Positions 22,555 through 30,746 of a stretch of DNA of 64,000 nucleotides are shown here, piece after piece. Position numbers and translations under genes: made by a program. Below the pieces are notes generated by a model that was not told the DNA's origin, searched no databases, and saw only the letters and a program-made list of their open reading frames with translations. Source of the stretch: Mycobacteriales bacterium (GTDB lineage Bacteria; Actinomycetota; Actinomycetes; Mycobacteriales; SCTD01); contig JBBDWV010000052.1 of NCBI GenBank assembly GCA_040902655.1, positions 143,503-207,502 on the forward strand. Direction: 5' to 3'. Position 1 is the first letter of the stretch, and every line of letters begins with the position of its first letter.

Positions 22555-23325
22555 CTAGCCGACGGCGTGCATCCCGCCGTCGACGTGGAGCACCTCGCCG
22601 GTCGTGGCCGGGAGCCAGTCCGACAGCAACGTCACCGCGGCCTTCGCGACGGCGGTGGCGTCCCCGGGGTCCCAGCCCAGCGGCGCGTCCCGCGCCCACC
22701 GGTCCGCCAGCTCGTGGTGCCCGTCAAGCGCGCGGGTCAGCAGCGTGCGGTGCGGGCCGGTCGCGACGACGTTCACCCGCACACCGGCCGGGCCCAGCTC
22801 GCGGGCGAGGTAGCGCGCGGTCGCCTCGAGGCCGGCCTGCGCGACGCCGAGCCAGCCGAGCGAGCTCCACGCGCGGGAGGCGTCGACGTCCAGCGCGACC
22901 ACGGAGCCGCCGCACGGGAGCAGCGGACGCAGCGCGTGGACGACGGCCGCGAGCGACCACGCGGTCGTCTGGAAGACCTCCCCGGTCATCTCCCATGGCT
23001 GGGCGGCGAAGTCCCCGGAGCCGGAACCCGCCGGCAGATAGGCGATCGCGTGCAGCACGCCGTCGACCCGGTCCCAGCCGGCCTCGCGCACCCCCGCCTC
23101 CAGCCGCGCGAGGTCGGACGGCAGCGTCACGTCGAGCTCGAGGACCGGGGCGGGGACACCGAGCCGGCCGGCCGTCCTGCTGGTCAGCGGCCAGGCCCGG
23201 CACAGCGGCGAGCTGAGCAGCACCTCGGCCCCCTCGTCCAGCGCGGTGCGCACCACCGCACTGGCCAGCGACTGCTCGGTGAGCACGCCGGTCACCAGCA
23301 GGCGCTTCCCGTCGAGCAGCGGCAT
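22555..23325 (-). CDS. InhA/FabI-like SDR lacking catalytic Tyr and Lys
   Basis: A 256-residue relative of enoyl-ACP reductase InhA. Similarity runs end to end: GKRLLVTGVLTEQSLA at the N-terminus, LDVDASRAWSS in the middle and LLSDWLPATTGEVLHVDGG at the C-terminus. Aligned to the InhA segment PAYNWMTVAK, this protein reads SSLGWLGVAQ, so the catalytic Tyr is Leu and the catalytic Lys is Gln. It probably does not reduce enoyl thioesters, or works differently. It is sandwiched between an acyl-CoA synthetase (5 nt) and an aldehyde dehydrogenase. ATG at 23325; a GTG five codons upstream is possible. Confidence 0.85.
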   Translation of the reverse strand: MPLLDGKRLLVTGVLTEQSLASAVVRTALDEGAEVLLSSPLCRAWPLTSRTAGRLGVPAPVLELDVTLPSDLARLEAGVREAGWDRVDGVLHAIAYLPAGSGSGDFAAQPWEMTGEVFQTTAWSLAAVVHALRPLLPCGGSVVALDVDASRAWSSLGWLGVAQAGLEATARYLARELGPAGVRVNVVATGPHRTLLTRALDGHHELADRWARDAPLGWDPGDATAVAKAAVTLLSDWLPATTGEVLHVDGGMHAVG

Positions 23326-23330
23326 GCCGG

Positions 23331-24896
23331 TCAGGCTAACCGGGCGCGCAGGGCCGGCTTGTCGGTCTTGCCGACGGCGTTGCGCGGCAGCGCGTCCACC
23401 AGCTCGACCAGCTTCGGCGTGGCGTAGTCGGCCATCCCCTCGCGCACCCACGCGCGCACCTCGGCCGCCGTGAGGGGCGCGCCGGCCACCACGAAGGCCG
23501 CGACCGCCTCGCCCGCGAGCGGGTCCGGCACGCCCACCACCGCGGCGTCCTCGACCGCCGGGTGTCGCCGGAGCAGCTCCTCCAGCTCGGCGCTGAAGAT
23601 CTTCGTCCCGCCGTGGTTGATCATGTCTTTGGTGCGGTCCAGCACGGTGACGTATCCCTGCGCGTCCATCCGGGCGATGTCACCGGTGTCGAACCAACCC
23701 TCGACGATGGCGGCCGCCGTGGCGGCGGCGTCGCAGGCGTAGCCGGTGGTGACCAGCGAGCCGCGCAGCCACAGCTCGCCGGGTTCGCCCGGTCCCAGGA
23801 CGGTGCCGTCGTCGCCGCGCACCTGCGCCTGCATGCAGTCCAGCGTCCGGCCGACGCTGCCGGGACGCCCGCGTAGGTCGTCGTCGGTGGCGATGCAGCC
23901 GGGGGAGTGCGTCTCGGACAGCCCGTAGACGTCGTGCAGCCGGACCTGCGGTAGTCGCTCGCGCAGCGCGGCCACCAGGTCCGCCGGGAAGGGGGCGCCG
24001 CCCGCGGCGAGCCGCGACAGTGCCGGCAGGTCCCGGAAGTTCCCGACCCGCAGGCACAGTCGCCACCAGGACGGGACGGCGTACGCCCACGAGACGTGGT
24101 GCCGGGCGAGCAGGGCGACGTACTCCTTCGGCGAGACCGTGTCGACCAGCACGCAGCGGGCACCGGCCAGCATGGCCGGCAGCACGTGTGCGTGCATCGC
24201 CGAGATGTAGTACATCGGGAACAGCACCGCGGTCACGTCGTCCGGGCCGAGCTGCAGCACCCGCTGGTAGCTCATGCCGGAGTGCACGGAGCACCGGTGC
24301 ACGACCTGCGACGCCTTGGGCCGCCCGGTGGTGCCCGAGGTGTAGACGACGGCGTAGGTGCCGTCCTCCGCCGGCGCATCCTGCGGGTCGAAGGCCCACG
24401 ATCGCGGATCCACCTCCCGCAGCACGTCCGCCAGCGGCAGTGCGGCGAGGGCGCCGGCGGCCCGCAGGCCGTCCAGGTACGCCTCGCTGCCGAGGGAGAG
24501 TTGCACCCGGGAGTGCTCGAGCAGGTAGGCCCACTGGGACGGGGCGAGCCGCGTGTTGAGGCCGACCATGACCAGGCCGGCCCGGGCGCAGGCGAAGACG
24601 GCGGTCGCGAGGTCCAGCGTGTTGCCGCTGGCCACGGCGACCGACGAGCCGGCCGGCAGGCCCCGCGCTCGCAGCGCGGCGGCGGCCGTCTCGACCCGTG
24701 CGGCGAACGCGTCGTAGGTCACCTGCGTCCCGTCCACGTCCACGAACGCGGTCCGCCGCGGCCAGCGGCGTACGGCGCGGTCCAGCACGTGCAGCACCGT
24801 CGGCGGCCTGCGGGCGTAGGAGCGGGCCGGGGCGCCGAGCCAGCTCTGGACGACCACGGGGTCGCCGGGCCGGTCGTCGAGGTCGTGCTCGTCCAC
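23331..24896 (-). CDS. AMP-dependent fatty acyl-CoA synthetase
   Basis: A 521-residue adenylate-forming ligase: YTSGTTGRPKAS, DVYGLSETHSP, WFDTGDIA, DRTKDMINHGGTKIFSAE, and Lys in the C-terminal NAVGKTDKPAL. Length and motifs fit medium- or long-chain acyl-CoA synthetases or related CoA ligases. It makes an acyl-CoA from a free acid, ATP and CoA. GTG start at 24896. It is the first gene of a nine-gene minus-strand run and probably works with the InhA-like protein and aldehyde dehydrogenase that follow. The substrate is unknown. Confidence 0.85.
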   Translation of the reverse strand: MDEHDLDDRPGDPVVVQSWLGAPARSYARRPPTVLHVLDRAVRRWPRRTAFVDVDGTQVTYDAFAARVETAAAALRARGLPAGSSVAVASGNTLDLATAVFACARAGLVMVGLNTRLAPSQWAYLLEHSRVQLSLGSEAYLDGLRAAGALAALPLADVLREVDPRSWAFDPQDAPAEDGTYAVVYTSGTTGRPKASQVVHRCSVHSGMSYQRVLQLGPDDVTAVLFPMYYISAMHAHVLPAMLAGARCVLVDTVSPKEYVALLARHHVSWAYAVPSWWRLCLRVGNFRDLPALSRLAAGGAPFPADLVAALRERLPQVRLHDVYGLSETHSPGCIATDDDLRGRPGSVGRTLDCMQAQVRGDDGTVLGPGEPGELWLRGSLVTTGYACDAAATAAAIVEGWFDTGDIARMDAQGYVTVLDRTKDMINHGGTKIFSAELEELLRRHPAVEDAAVVGVPDPLAGEAVAAFVVAGAPLTAAEVRAWVREGMADYATPKLVELVDALPRNAVGKTDKPALRARLA

Positions 24897-25027
24897 GCGG
24901 TCCCCCTGCCTCTGGCCGCCGAGCGCCGGGCGCCGGGGCGGCTCTAGTCTCGCGGAGTGGTCCCCACCAGTGTGCGCGCCGGGCAGTGCGCGACGGTGCT
25001 GTGAGCGCGCTCCCGAGAGGGACGCCT

Positions 25028-26056
25028 GTGCCGGCGAGGTCGGCCGGCCGCGCCACCTCCGCCGTCGTCCTGCCGCAGTCGGAGATCGGTCCGGTCCGGG
25101 CCGTGCTCCGGCGGGTGGTGATCGCGCTGGCGGCCCTCGTGGCCGTCGCCCTGATCGTCTGGGGCGACAGGGACGGCTACACCGACAGTTCGGACGGCGT
25201 CGTCGACCTGCTCGACGCCTTCTACTACGCCACGGTCAGCCTCTCGACCACCGGCTACGGCGACATCACGCCGGTGACCGACCAGGCTCGGCTGGTCAAC
25301 GTGCTCCTGATCACGCCGCTGCGGGTCCTGTTCCTCATCATCCTGGTCGGCACGACTCTCGAGGTGCTCACGCAACGCACCCGGGATCAGCTGCGGCAGA
25401 GCCGCTGGAGGTCCGCGTTGCGCGAGCACACCGTCGTCGTCGGCTACGGCACGAAGGGGCGCAGCGCGGTCCGCGCGCTGCTGGACGACGGGGCCGACAA
25501 GTCCATGATCGTGGCGGTCGACAACGATCCGGAGCACATCACCGACGCCAACAACGACGGCATCGCGGCGATCAGCGGGGACGGCACCCGGGCGGACGTG
25601 CTGCGTCAGGCCGACGTCGAGCATGCCGCCCGGGTCATCGTCGCCGTGCCGCGGGACGACGCGGCCGTCCTGGTCACCCTCACGGTGCGCCGGCACAACC
25701 CGAAGGCCTACGTCGTGGCGGCGGTGCGCGAGGCGGAGAACGCCCCGCTGCTGCGGGAGGGCGGCGCCAACGGCGTCGTCGTCTCCTCCGAGGCGGCCGG
25801 CCGGCTGCTGGGGGTGGCCGCCTCGAGTCCCTCGACCGGCGCCATCTTCGAGGACCTGCTCGTCCCGGGACAGGGCCTGGAGTTGACCGAGCGCGACGTC
25901 CTGCGCGAGGAGGTGGGGCTGCCGCCGCGGGCCTGCCGGGACCTGGTCGTGGCGATCATCCGGGACGGCGTCACCACGCTGTTCAACACCGATCACGACG
26001 TCAAGCTGCGGCGGACCGACCGGGTGGTCGTCGTCCGGGGGGCGCCGACCACCTGA
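25028..26056 (+). CDS. Potassium channel with RCK/TrkA-N domain
   Basis: A 342-residue two-transmembrane potassium channel. TM1 (RRVVIALAALVAVALIVW) is followed by a pore loop with selectivity filter TTGYGD, TM2 (NVLLITPLRVLFLIILVG), then a cytoplasmic RCK domain starting HTVVVGYGTKGRSAV and a C-terminal TrkA-C-like region. It should pass K+ across the plasma membrane, gated by nucleotide or ions on the RCK domain. Start chosen at GTG 25028 with GAGAGGG upstream; GTG 25001 is in frame too. Divergent from the acyl-CoA synthetase, alone in its transcript. Confidence 0.9.
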   Translation: MPARSAGRATSAVVLPQSEIGPVRAVLRRVVIALAALVAVALIVWGDRDGYTDSSDGVVDLLDAFYYATVSLSTTGYGDITPVTDQARLVNVLLITPLRVLFLIILVGTTLEVLTQRTRDQLRQSRWRSALREHTVVVGYGTKGRSAVRALLDDGADKSMIVAVDNDPEHITDANNDGIAAISGDGTRADVLRQADVEHAARVIVAVPRDDAAVLVTLTVRRHNPKAYVVAAVREAENAPLLREGGANGVVVSSEAAGRLLGVAASSPSTGAIFEDLLVPGQGLELTERDVLREEVGLPPRACRDLVVAIIRDGVTTLFNTDHDVKLRRTDRVVVVRGAPTT

Positions 26057-26138
26057 CATCGGGTATCCCTCGTAGTGCTGGCCACGGCCGCTGATCTCGC
26101 CCGCCTCGTCGACTCGCTACTGCCTGGGAGCGCCTGAC

Positions 26139-27245
26139 ATGAGCACGCACGAGCTGTACACCGTGCCGGCCGAGCACGCGACGTGGGACGTCCGGATGCA
26201 GGGCGCCTCCCGCTTCACCTGGGAGTACGACGAGGGGCGTGACCGCCTGCTGTCGCTCTACCAGAAGGGCAAGGACAAGCAGTGGGACTCGGTGCACCGG
26301 ATCGACTGGGATCTCGAGGTCGACCCGCTGGACGTCCTCGGCATGCCGGACGAGACGATCCCCCTTTTCGGCACCGCGCAGTGGGACCGGATCAAGAACG
26401 ACCGTGCGGCCGTCGCCGAACTCAAGCAGCACCTCACGGCCTGGCAGTTCAGCCAGTTCCTGCACGGCGAGCAGGGCGCGATGATCTGCTCCGCCCGGAT
26501 CGTGGAGTCCGTCCCCGATCTGGACGCGAAGTTCTACGCGGCGACGCAGACGATGGACGAGGCGCGGCACGCCGAGACCTACGCGCGCTTCCTGCAGGAC
26601 AAGGTCGGGCTGGTCTACCCGATCAACCCCCACCTGAAGTCGCTGCTCGACGACACGCTGACCGACAGTCGCTGGGACATGCCCTACCTCGGCATGCAGG
26701 TGCTCATCGAGGGACTGGCGCTGGCGGCGTTCGGGCTGCTGCGGGACATGACGGACAAGCCGCTACCCAAGCAGATCCTGGCGTACGTGATGCAGGACGA
26801 GGCGCGTCACGTCGCCTTCGGGCGGCTGGTGCTCAAGGACTACTACGCCCAGCTGACGTCGGCGGAGAAGGCGGAGCGCGAGGAGTTCGTCGTCGAGGGC
26901 TGCTCCCTGATGCGCGACCGCTTCCGGCAGGAGGAGGTGTGGGGCAACCTCGGCTTCGACGTCGAGGAGTCGATGAAGTCGGTGGAGAACTCGCAGTACT
27001 TCAAGCTGTTCCAGTCCCTGCTCTTCAGCCGGATCGCCCCGTGCGTCAAGGACATCGGGCTGTTCGGCACGAAGGTGCAGAGCGCCTTCGCGGACATGGG
27101 CGTGCTCGACATGGCCGGGGTCGACCTGGCCGCGCTGATGAAGCAGGACGAGGACCTCGCCGACCTTCTCGACGTGGAGAAGCGCGAGCTGCTGGTGCGC
27201 GGGCAGGAGGTCGAGAAGACCATCGCGATGGCGTTCGAGAGCTGA
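26139..27245 (+). CDS. Ferritin-like diiron protein of unknown function
   Basis: A 368-residue all-helical protein with two sets of diiron ligands: Glu in FLHGEQGAM, the pair in MDEARHAETYARF, Glu in VLIEGLALAAFG and QDEARHVAFGR. This E...ExxH repeated pattern is that of ferritin-like carboxylate-bridged diiron oxidases and oxygenases (ribonucleotide reductase R2, AurF-like families). It should activate O2 in the cytoplasm. No reductase or substrate gene is adjacent, so the reaction cannot be named. ATG at 26139 with GGGAGCG upstream. Confidence 0.75.
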   Translation: MSTHELYTVPAEHATWDVRMQGASRFTWEYDEGRDRLLSLYQKGKDKQWDSVHRIDWDLEVDPLDVLGMPDETIPLFGTAQWDRIKNDRAAVAELKQHLTAWQFSQFLHGEQGAMICSARIVESVPDLDAKFYAATQTMDEARHAETYARFLQDKVGLVYPINPHLKSLLDDTLTDSRWDMPYLGMQVLIEGLALAAFGLLRDMTDKPLPKQILAYVMQDEARHVAFGRLVLKDYYAQLTSAEKAEREEFVVEGCSLMRDRFRQEEVWGNLGFDVEESMKSVENSQYFKLFQSLLFSRIAPCVKDIGLFGTKVQSAFADMGVLDMAGVDLAALMKQDEDLADLLDVEKRELLVRGQEVEKTIAMAFES

Positions 27246-27289
27246 GGGTCCGGCTGTCGTGGCACGGGATCAGGCGTTCAGCCGCTGTG

Positions 27290-27360
27290 GATCATCTGCG
27301 GGCTGGATCGGCAGCAGACACACCGGCGTGTCCGCTGCGGATCCAGTCGGCAGAAGATCA
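27290..27360. repeat. Dispersed palindromic element, family A copy 1
   Basis: The core 27303-27346 is a 44-bp imperfect palindrome (19 of 22 arm positions pair) starting CTGGATCGGCAGC and ending GCTGCGGATCCAG. It is flanked by looser GATCATCT/AGAAGATCA arms. A second copy with 38 of 44 core bases identical lies at 53608-53651. It fills the gap between the convergent diiron and rsgA genes and may also end transcription from both sides. Confidence 0.7.
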
Positions 27361-27401
27361 CCGCTCGGTGGCTCGGTCGGCCAGGCGCGGCGCAGCGGCG
27401 G

Positions 27402-28394
27402 CTACTCCTCCGCGGCGGACAGCGCCTCGAGCAGCCGGCGCAGCGAGTCCAGCCGGGCGGAGGTCGCCCGCCCCTCGGCGACCCAGCCGTCGAGCGCGCA
27501 GCCGGCCGTCCCGGCCCGGTGGTCACAGCCGGGCGGGCAGAAGGCCGCACCCTCCGCCAGGTCGGGGAACGCCGCCAGCACCCGCTCCACGGTGACGGCG
27601 CCGAGCCCGAACGACCGCACCCCCGGCGTGTCGATGACGGTGCCGCCGCCCGGCAGGGCCAGCGCCACGGCGGAGGAGGACGTGTGCCGGCCCTTGCCGA
27701 CCCCGGTGACGTCGCCGACCGCCCGTTGGGCGTCCGGGACGAGCCGGTTCACCAGGGTCGACTTCCCGACGCCGGACTGCCCGAACAGCACGCTGGTACG
27801 GCCGGCGAGCCGGGCGCGCAGCCGGTCGACGCCCGGGTGCTCGGCGCCGGGGCCGGTCACCACGACCTCGACGCCCAGCGGCTCGTAGAGCGCCACGAGC
27901 TCCTCCGGGGCCGCCAGGTCGCTCTTGGTCAGGCAGAGCAGCGGGACCAGCCCACCGTCGTAGGCCGCGACCAGACACCGGTCGACCAGCCGCGGGCGGG
28001 GCACCGGGTCGGCCAGCGCCGTCACGACGACGAGCACCTCGGCGTTGGCGACGACCGCCCGTTCGACCGGATCGGTGTCGTCGGGGGTACGCCGCAGCAG
28101 CGACGTGCGCGGCTCGATCCGGACGATGCGGCCCAGCGCGTCCGGGCCGCCCGACAGGTCGCCGACGACGGCGACGCGGTCGCCCACCACGACCGCCCGC
28201 CGGCCGAGTTCGCGCGCGCGTACCGCCGTCAGGAGCCTGCCGTCCTGCGACCGCAGCCGGTAGCGGCCCCGGTCGACGCTGAGCACGTCGGCGGGTGCGG
28301 CGTCCTCGTGGGACGGCCGGGTGCGGGTGCGCGGGCGGGAGCTGCGCCCGGGACGGACCCGCACGTCGTCCTCGTCGAGTTCACGCGGGCTCAT
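27402..28394 (-). CDS. rsgA: Ribosome small-subunit maturation GTPase RsgA
   Basis: A 330-residue circularly permuted GTPase. The order is OB-like domain (about 60-115), G4 CLTKSDL, G1 GQSGVGKSTLVN, G3 DTPGVRSFGL, then a zinc knuckle FCPPGCDHRAGTAGC. RsgA checks late maturation of the 30S decoding centre. ATG at 28394 lies inside the last codons of aroA (14-nt overlap), so the two genes are translationally coupled as in many actinobacteria. A frame extension upstream was rejected because it lies within aroA. Confidence 0.92.
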   Translation of the reverse strand: MSPRELDEDDVRVRPGRSSRPRTRTRPSHEDAAPADVLSVDRGRYRLRSQDGRLLTAVRARELGRRAVVVGDRVAVVGDLSGGPDALGRIVRIEPRTSLLRRTPDDTDPVERAVVANAEVLVVVTALADPVPRPRLVDRCLVAAYDGGLVPLLCLTKSDLAAPEELVALYEPLGVEVVVTGPGAEHPGVDRLRARLAGRTSVLFGQSGVGKSTLVNRLVPDAQRAVGDVTGVGKGRHTSSSAVALALPGGGTVIDTPGVRSFGLGAVTVERVLAAFPDLAEGAAFCPPGCDHRAGTAGCALDGWVAEGRATSARLDSLRRLLEALSAAEE

Positions 28395-29700
28395 CTGCTC
28401 GCGGCGCTCGAGACGACGACAGCATCCGGGTCCACGAGCCGACGAAGTCGGGCACGGTCTTGCGGGTCGTCGCGACATCGCGGATCTGCACCCCGTCGAC
28501 GGCCAGGCCGAGCACCGCCCAGGCCATCGCGATCCGGTGGTCGTCGTAGCTGCCCATGACGCCGCCGGTCAGCCGGCGCGGGCGGACCTCCAGCCCGTCC
28601 GGGTGCTCGCGGACGTCTCCGCCGAGGACGTTGAGCTCCTTCGCGAGCGCCGCGAGCCGGTCGGTCTCCTGCAGCCGGATGTGCGCGACCCCCCAGAAGC
28701 GGCTGGGGGAGTCGGCGACTGCGGCCAGGGCGGTGAGCACCGTCGTCAGTTCCGGCGCATCGCGCAGGTCGGCCTCGATCCCGTGCAGGCCGGTCCCGGC
28801 GGACACGGTCACGCTGTCGTCGGTCCGCTCCACGACCGCGCCCATCGCCTCGAGCAACGCGGGCAGTACCGCGCCGGGTTGGGAGGTGCCACGGGGCCAG
28901 CCCGGCACCGTGACCGACCCGCCGGCGACCAACGGGGCGGCGAGGTAGGCCGCTGCCGTCGACAGGTCGGGCTCGACCACGGCGTCGCGTGTCCGCAAGC
29001 CGCCGGGGGCGACCGTCCACAGCCCGGCGGTGTTGTCCTGCACGGTGGCGCCGGCAGCCCGCAGGGCCTCGACCGTCATGGCCAGGTGGGGCGCGCTGGG
29101 CAGGGCGCCGCCCTCGTGCCGCACGGTGACGCCCTCCTCGAAGCGCGGTGCCGCCAGGAGCAGCCCGCTGACCAGCTGGGAGGACTGCGACGCGTCGAGC
29201 GTCACGGCGCCGCCGGGAAGGCGACCCCTGCCCCGGACCACCAGCGGCAGCCCCGCCACGTTGTCGAGGTCGGCGCCGAGGGCGACCAGCGCGGCGAGCA
29301 GCGGTCCCAGCGGCCGTTCGCGTACCCGGGCGTCACCGTCGAAGCCGACCGCTCCCTGGGCGAGCGTGGCGACCGGAGGCAGGAACCGGGCCACCGTCCC
29401 GGCGTTGCCGACGTCGAGCGTGTCCACGCGCGGCTGCAGCGGCCCGGCCACCCCGTCCACCAGCCAGTCGCCGTCGTCGGTGTCGGTCACGTCCACGCCG
29501 AGGTTGCGGAGGGCGGCCGCCATCAGCTCGGTGTCGCGCGAATGTAGCGGGCGACGGACGGTCGACCGCCCGTCGGCCAGGGCGGCCAGCACGAGCGCGC
29601 GGTTGGTGACCGACTTGGAGCCCGGCAGTGCGACGACCGCCTGCAGCGGGCCCCGTGCACGCGGCGCCGGCCAAGGGTCAGGATTCACCCGTTCAGTCAA
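28381..29700 (-). CDS. aroA: 5-enolpyruvylshikimate-3-phosphate synthase
   Basis: About 439 residues. EPSP synthase motifs are LPGSKSVTNRALVL at the N-terminus, the GNAGTVARFLPP loop that contacts phosphoenolpyruvate, and IRLQETDRLAALAKEL. It joins shikimate-3-phosphate and PEP in the sixth step of the shikimate pathway. The GNAGT loop is the variant usual in actinobacteria. The start is uncertain: TTG at 29700 or GTG at 29688, neither with a good ribosome-binding site, in a 19-bp gap to the divergent SRAP remnant. Followed by rsgA. Confidence 0.93.
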   Translation of the reverse strand: MTERVNPDPWPAPRARGPLQAVVALPGSKSVTNRALVLAALADGRSTVRRPLHSRDTELMAAALRNLGVDVTDTDDGDWLVDGVAGPLQPRVDTLDVGNAGTVARFLPPVATLAQGAVGFDGDARVRERPLGPLLAALVALGADLDNVAGLPLVVRGRGRLPGGAVTLDASQSSQLVSGLLLAAPRFEEGVTVRHEGGALPSAPHLAMTVEALRAAGATVQDNTAGLWTVAPGGLRTRDAVVEPDLSTAAAYLAAPLVAGGSVTVPGWPRGTSQPGAVLPALLEAMGAVVERTDDSVTVSAGTGLHGIEADLRDAPELTTVLTALAAVADSPSRFWGVAHIRLQETDRLAALAKELNVLGGDVREHPDGLEVRPRRLTGGVMGSYDDHRIAMAWAVLGLAVDGVQIRDVATTRKTVPDFVGSWTRMLSSSRAPRADEPA

Positions 29701-29719
29701 GCACTGGTGGAATGGCCGG

Positions 29720-30258
29720 GTGTGCGGCCGCTACGCCTCCAGCCGGGACGCCCGGGAACTGGCCCGGATCTTCGACGTCGAGGAGCCCGTGGAGCAGGTC
29801 CTGCCCGCCTCCTGGAACGTCGCCCCGACCGACCCGGTCCACGCCGTGCTGCAGCGGGGCGACGTCCGGCAGCTGCGCGTCCTGCGCTGGGGGCTGGTGC
29901 CGTCGTGGGCGAAGGACCCCCGGGGGCGGCCCGGCTGATCAACGCGCGCCGCGAGACGGTCACCCGCACCCCGGCATTTCGCACCGCCTACGCCCGCCGA
30001 CGCTGCCTGCTGCCCGCCGACGGCTACGACGAGTGGCAGGTCGACGGAACCCGCAAGCAGCCGTGGTTCCTGTCCAGCCCGGACGGCGGCTCGCTGGCTC
30101 GACCCGGCGGTCGAGGACCCAGGAGCTCAGCTGCTCGTCCCGGCCGTTTCCGGTGCGCCCGTCGCCTGGCCGTGGGGCCCGCCGTCGGCAACGTCCGCAA
30201 CGACGGGCCGGAGCTGGTGCAGCCGGTGGCGCCGGAGCAGCCGCCGATGCTCTTCTGA
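29720..30258 (+). pseudogene. Decayed SRAP (YedK/HMCES-like) gene
   Basis: The family start is present: GTG then Cys2 (VCGRYASSRDA), which in SRAP proteins crosslinks abasic DNA sites. The frame stops at 29936-29938, just after SWAKDPRG. The continuation (ARLINARRETV, then CLLPADGYDEWQ) is in the frame one base earlier; one missing G in the CCCCCGGGGG run near 29925 would explain it. After PDGGSLA about 70 family residues are missing, and the next family segment WLDPAVED is in a third frame near 30098. A further shift precedes NVRNDGPELVQPV. At least three lesions mean no full protein. Confidence 0.8.
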
Positions 30259-30392
30259 CCCAGCTGCTCTGACTCGGCTGCGGCCCACCGGCACCTGCTG
30301 CGGTACAGGCGAGGTCCCGCGGGTGAAACCGCCGGGCCCGCGGGTAGGGCTGGCCCGACGCACCACCCCCCGATCAAGGAGCGCCGTTACCC

Positions 30393-30746
30393 GTGGACAG
30401 TCAGGACGCCCGCCAGCAGCTCGAGCAGATGCTCCGCGAGATCGACAGCACGACCGCGGTCCTCGCCGGAGAGGGCGCGGGAGAGTCCAGCGAGCTGAGC
30501 CACTCCGACCAGCACCCGGGTGACACCGCCAGCGAGCTGCAGGACGCCGACGAGCAGAACGCCCTGATCGAGAGTTCGTCGGTCCAGCGCGCCGAGGTCA
30601 CGGCCGCGCTGGCCCGCCTGGACGACGGGACCTACGGCACCTGTCTGGACTGCGGCCAGCCGATCCCGGACGCCCGGCTCGAGGTGCGCCCGGAGGCGGC
30701 GCGCTGCGTGCTCGACCAGGAGAAGTACGAGGCGGCGAACGCCTAG
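30393..30746 (+). CDS. DksA/TraR-family zinc-finger protein
   Basis: A 117-residue protein with an N-terminal coiled-coil (to about 70) and a C-terminal DksA-type finger. DksA-like proteins insert into the RNA polymerase secondary channel and alter promoter kinetics; actinobacterial members are called RNA polymerase-associated or TraR/DksA proteins. The finger should be CxxC-x17-CxxC, but here it is CLDC-x17-CVLD, so the fourth ligand is Asp. GTG at 30393 with AAGGAG 12 nt upstream. Its stop overlaps the convergent methyltransferase stop (CTAG at 30743-30746). Confidence 0.85.
   Translation: MDSQDARQQLEQMLREIDSTTAVLAGEGAGESSELSHSDQHPGDTASELQDADEQNALIESSSVQRAEVTAALARLDDGTYGTCLDCGQPIPDARLEVRPEAARCVLDQEKYEAANA

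Noticed and set aside
19244-22558. 1104-codon plus-strand frame opposite the radical SAM fusion and aldehyde dehydrogenase
   Set aside because: Composition typical of antisense frames in GC-rich DNA; both opposite genes have complete catalytic motifs.
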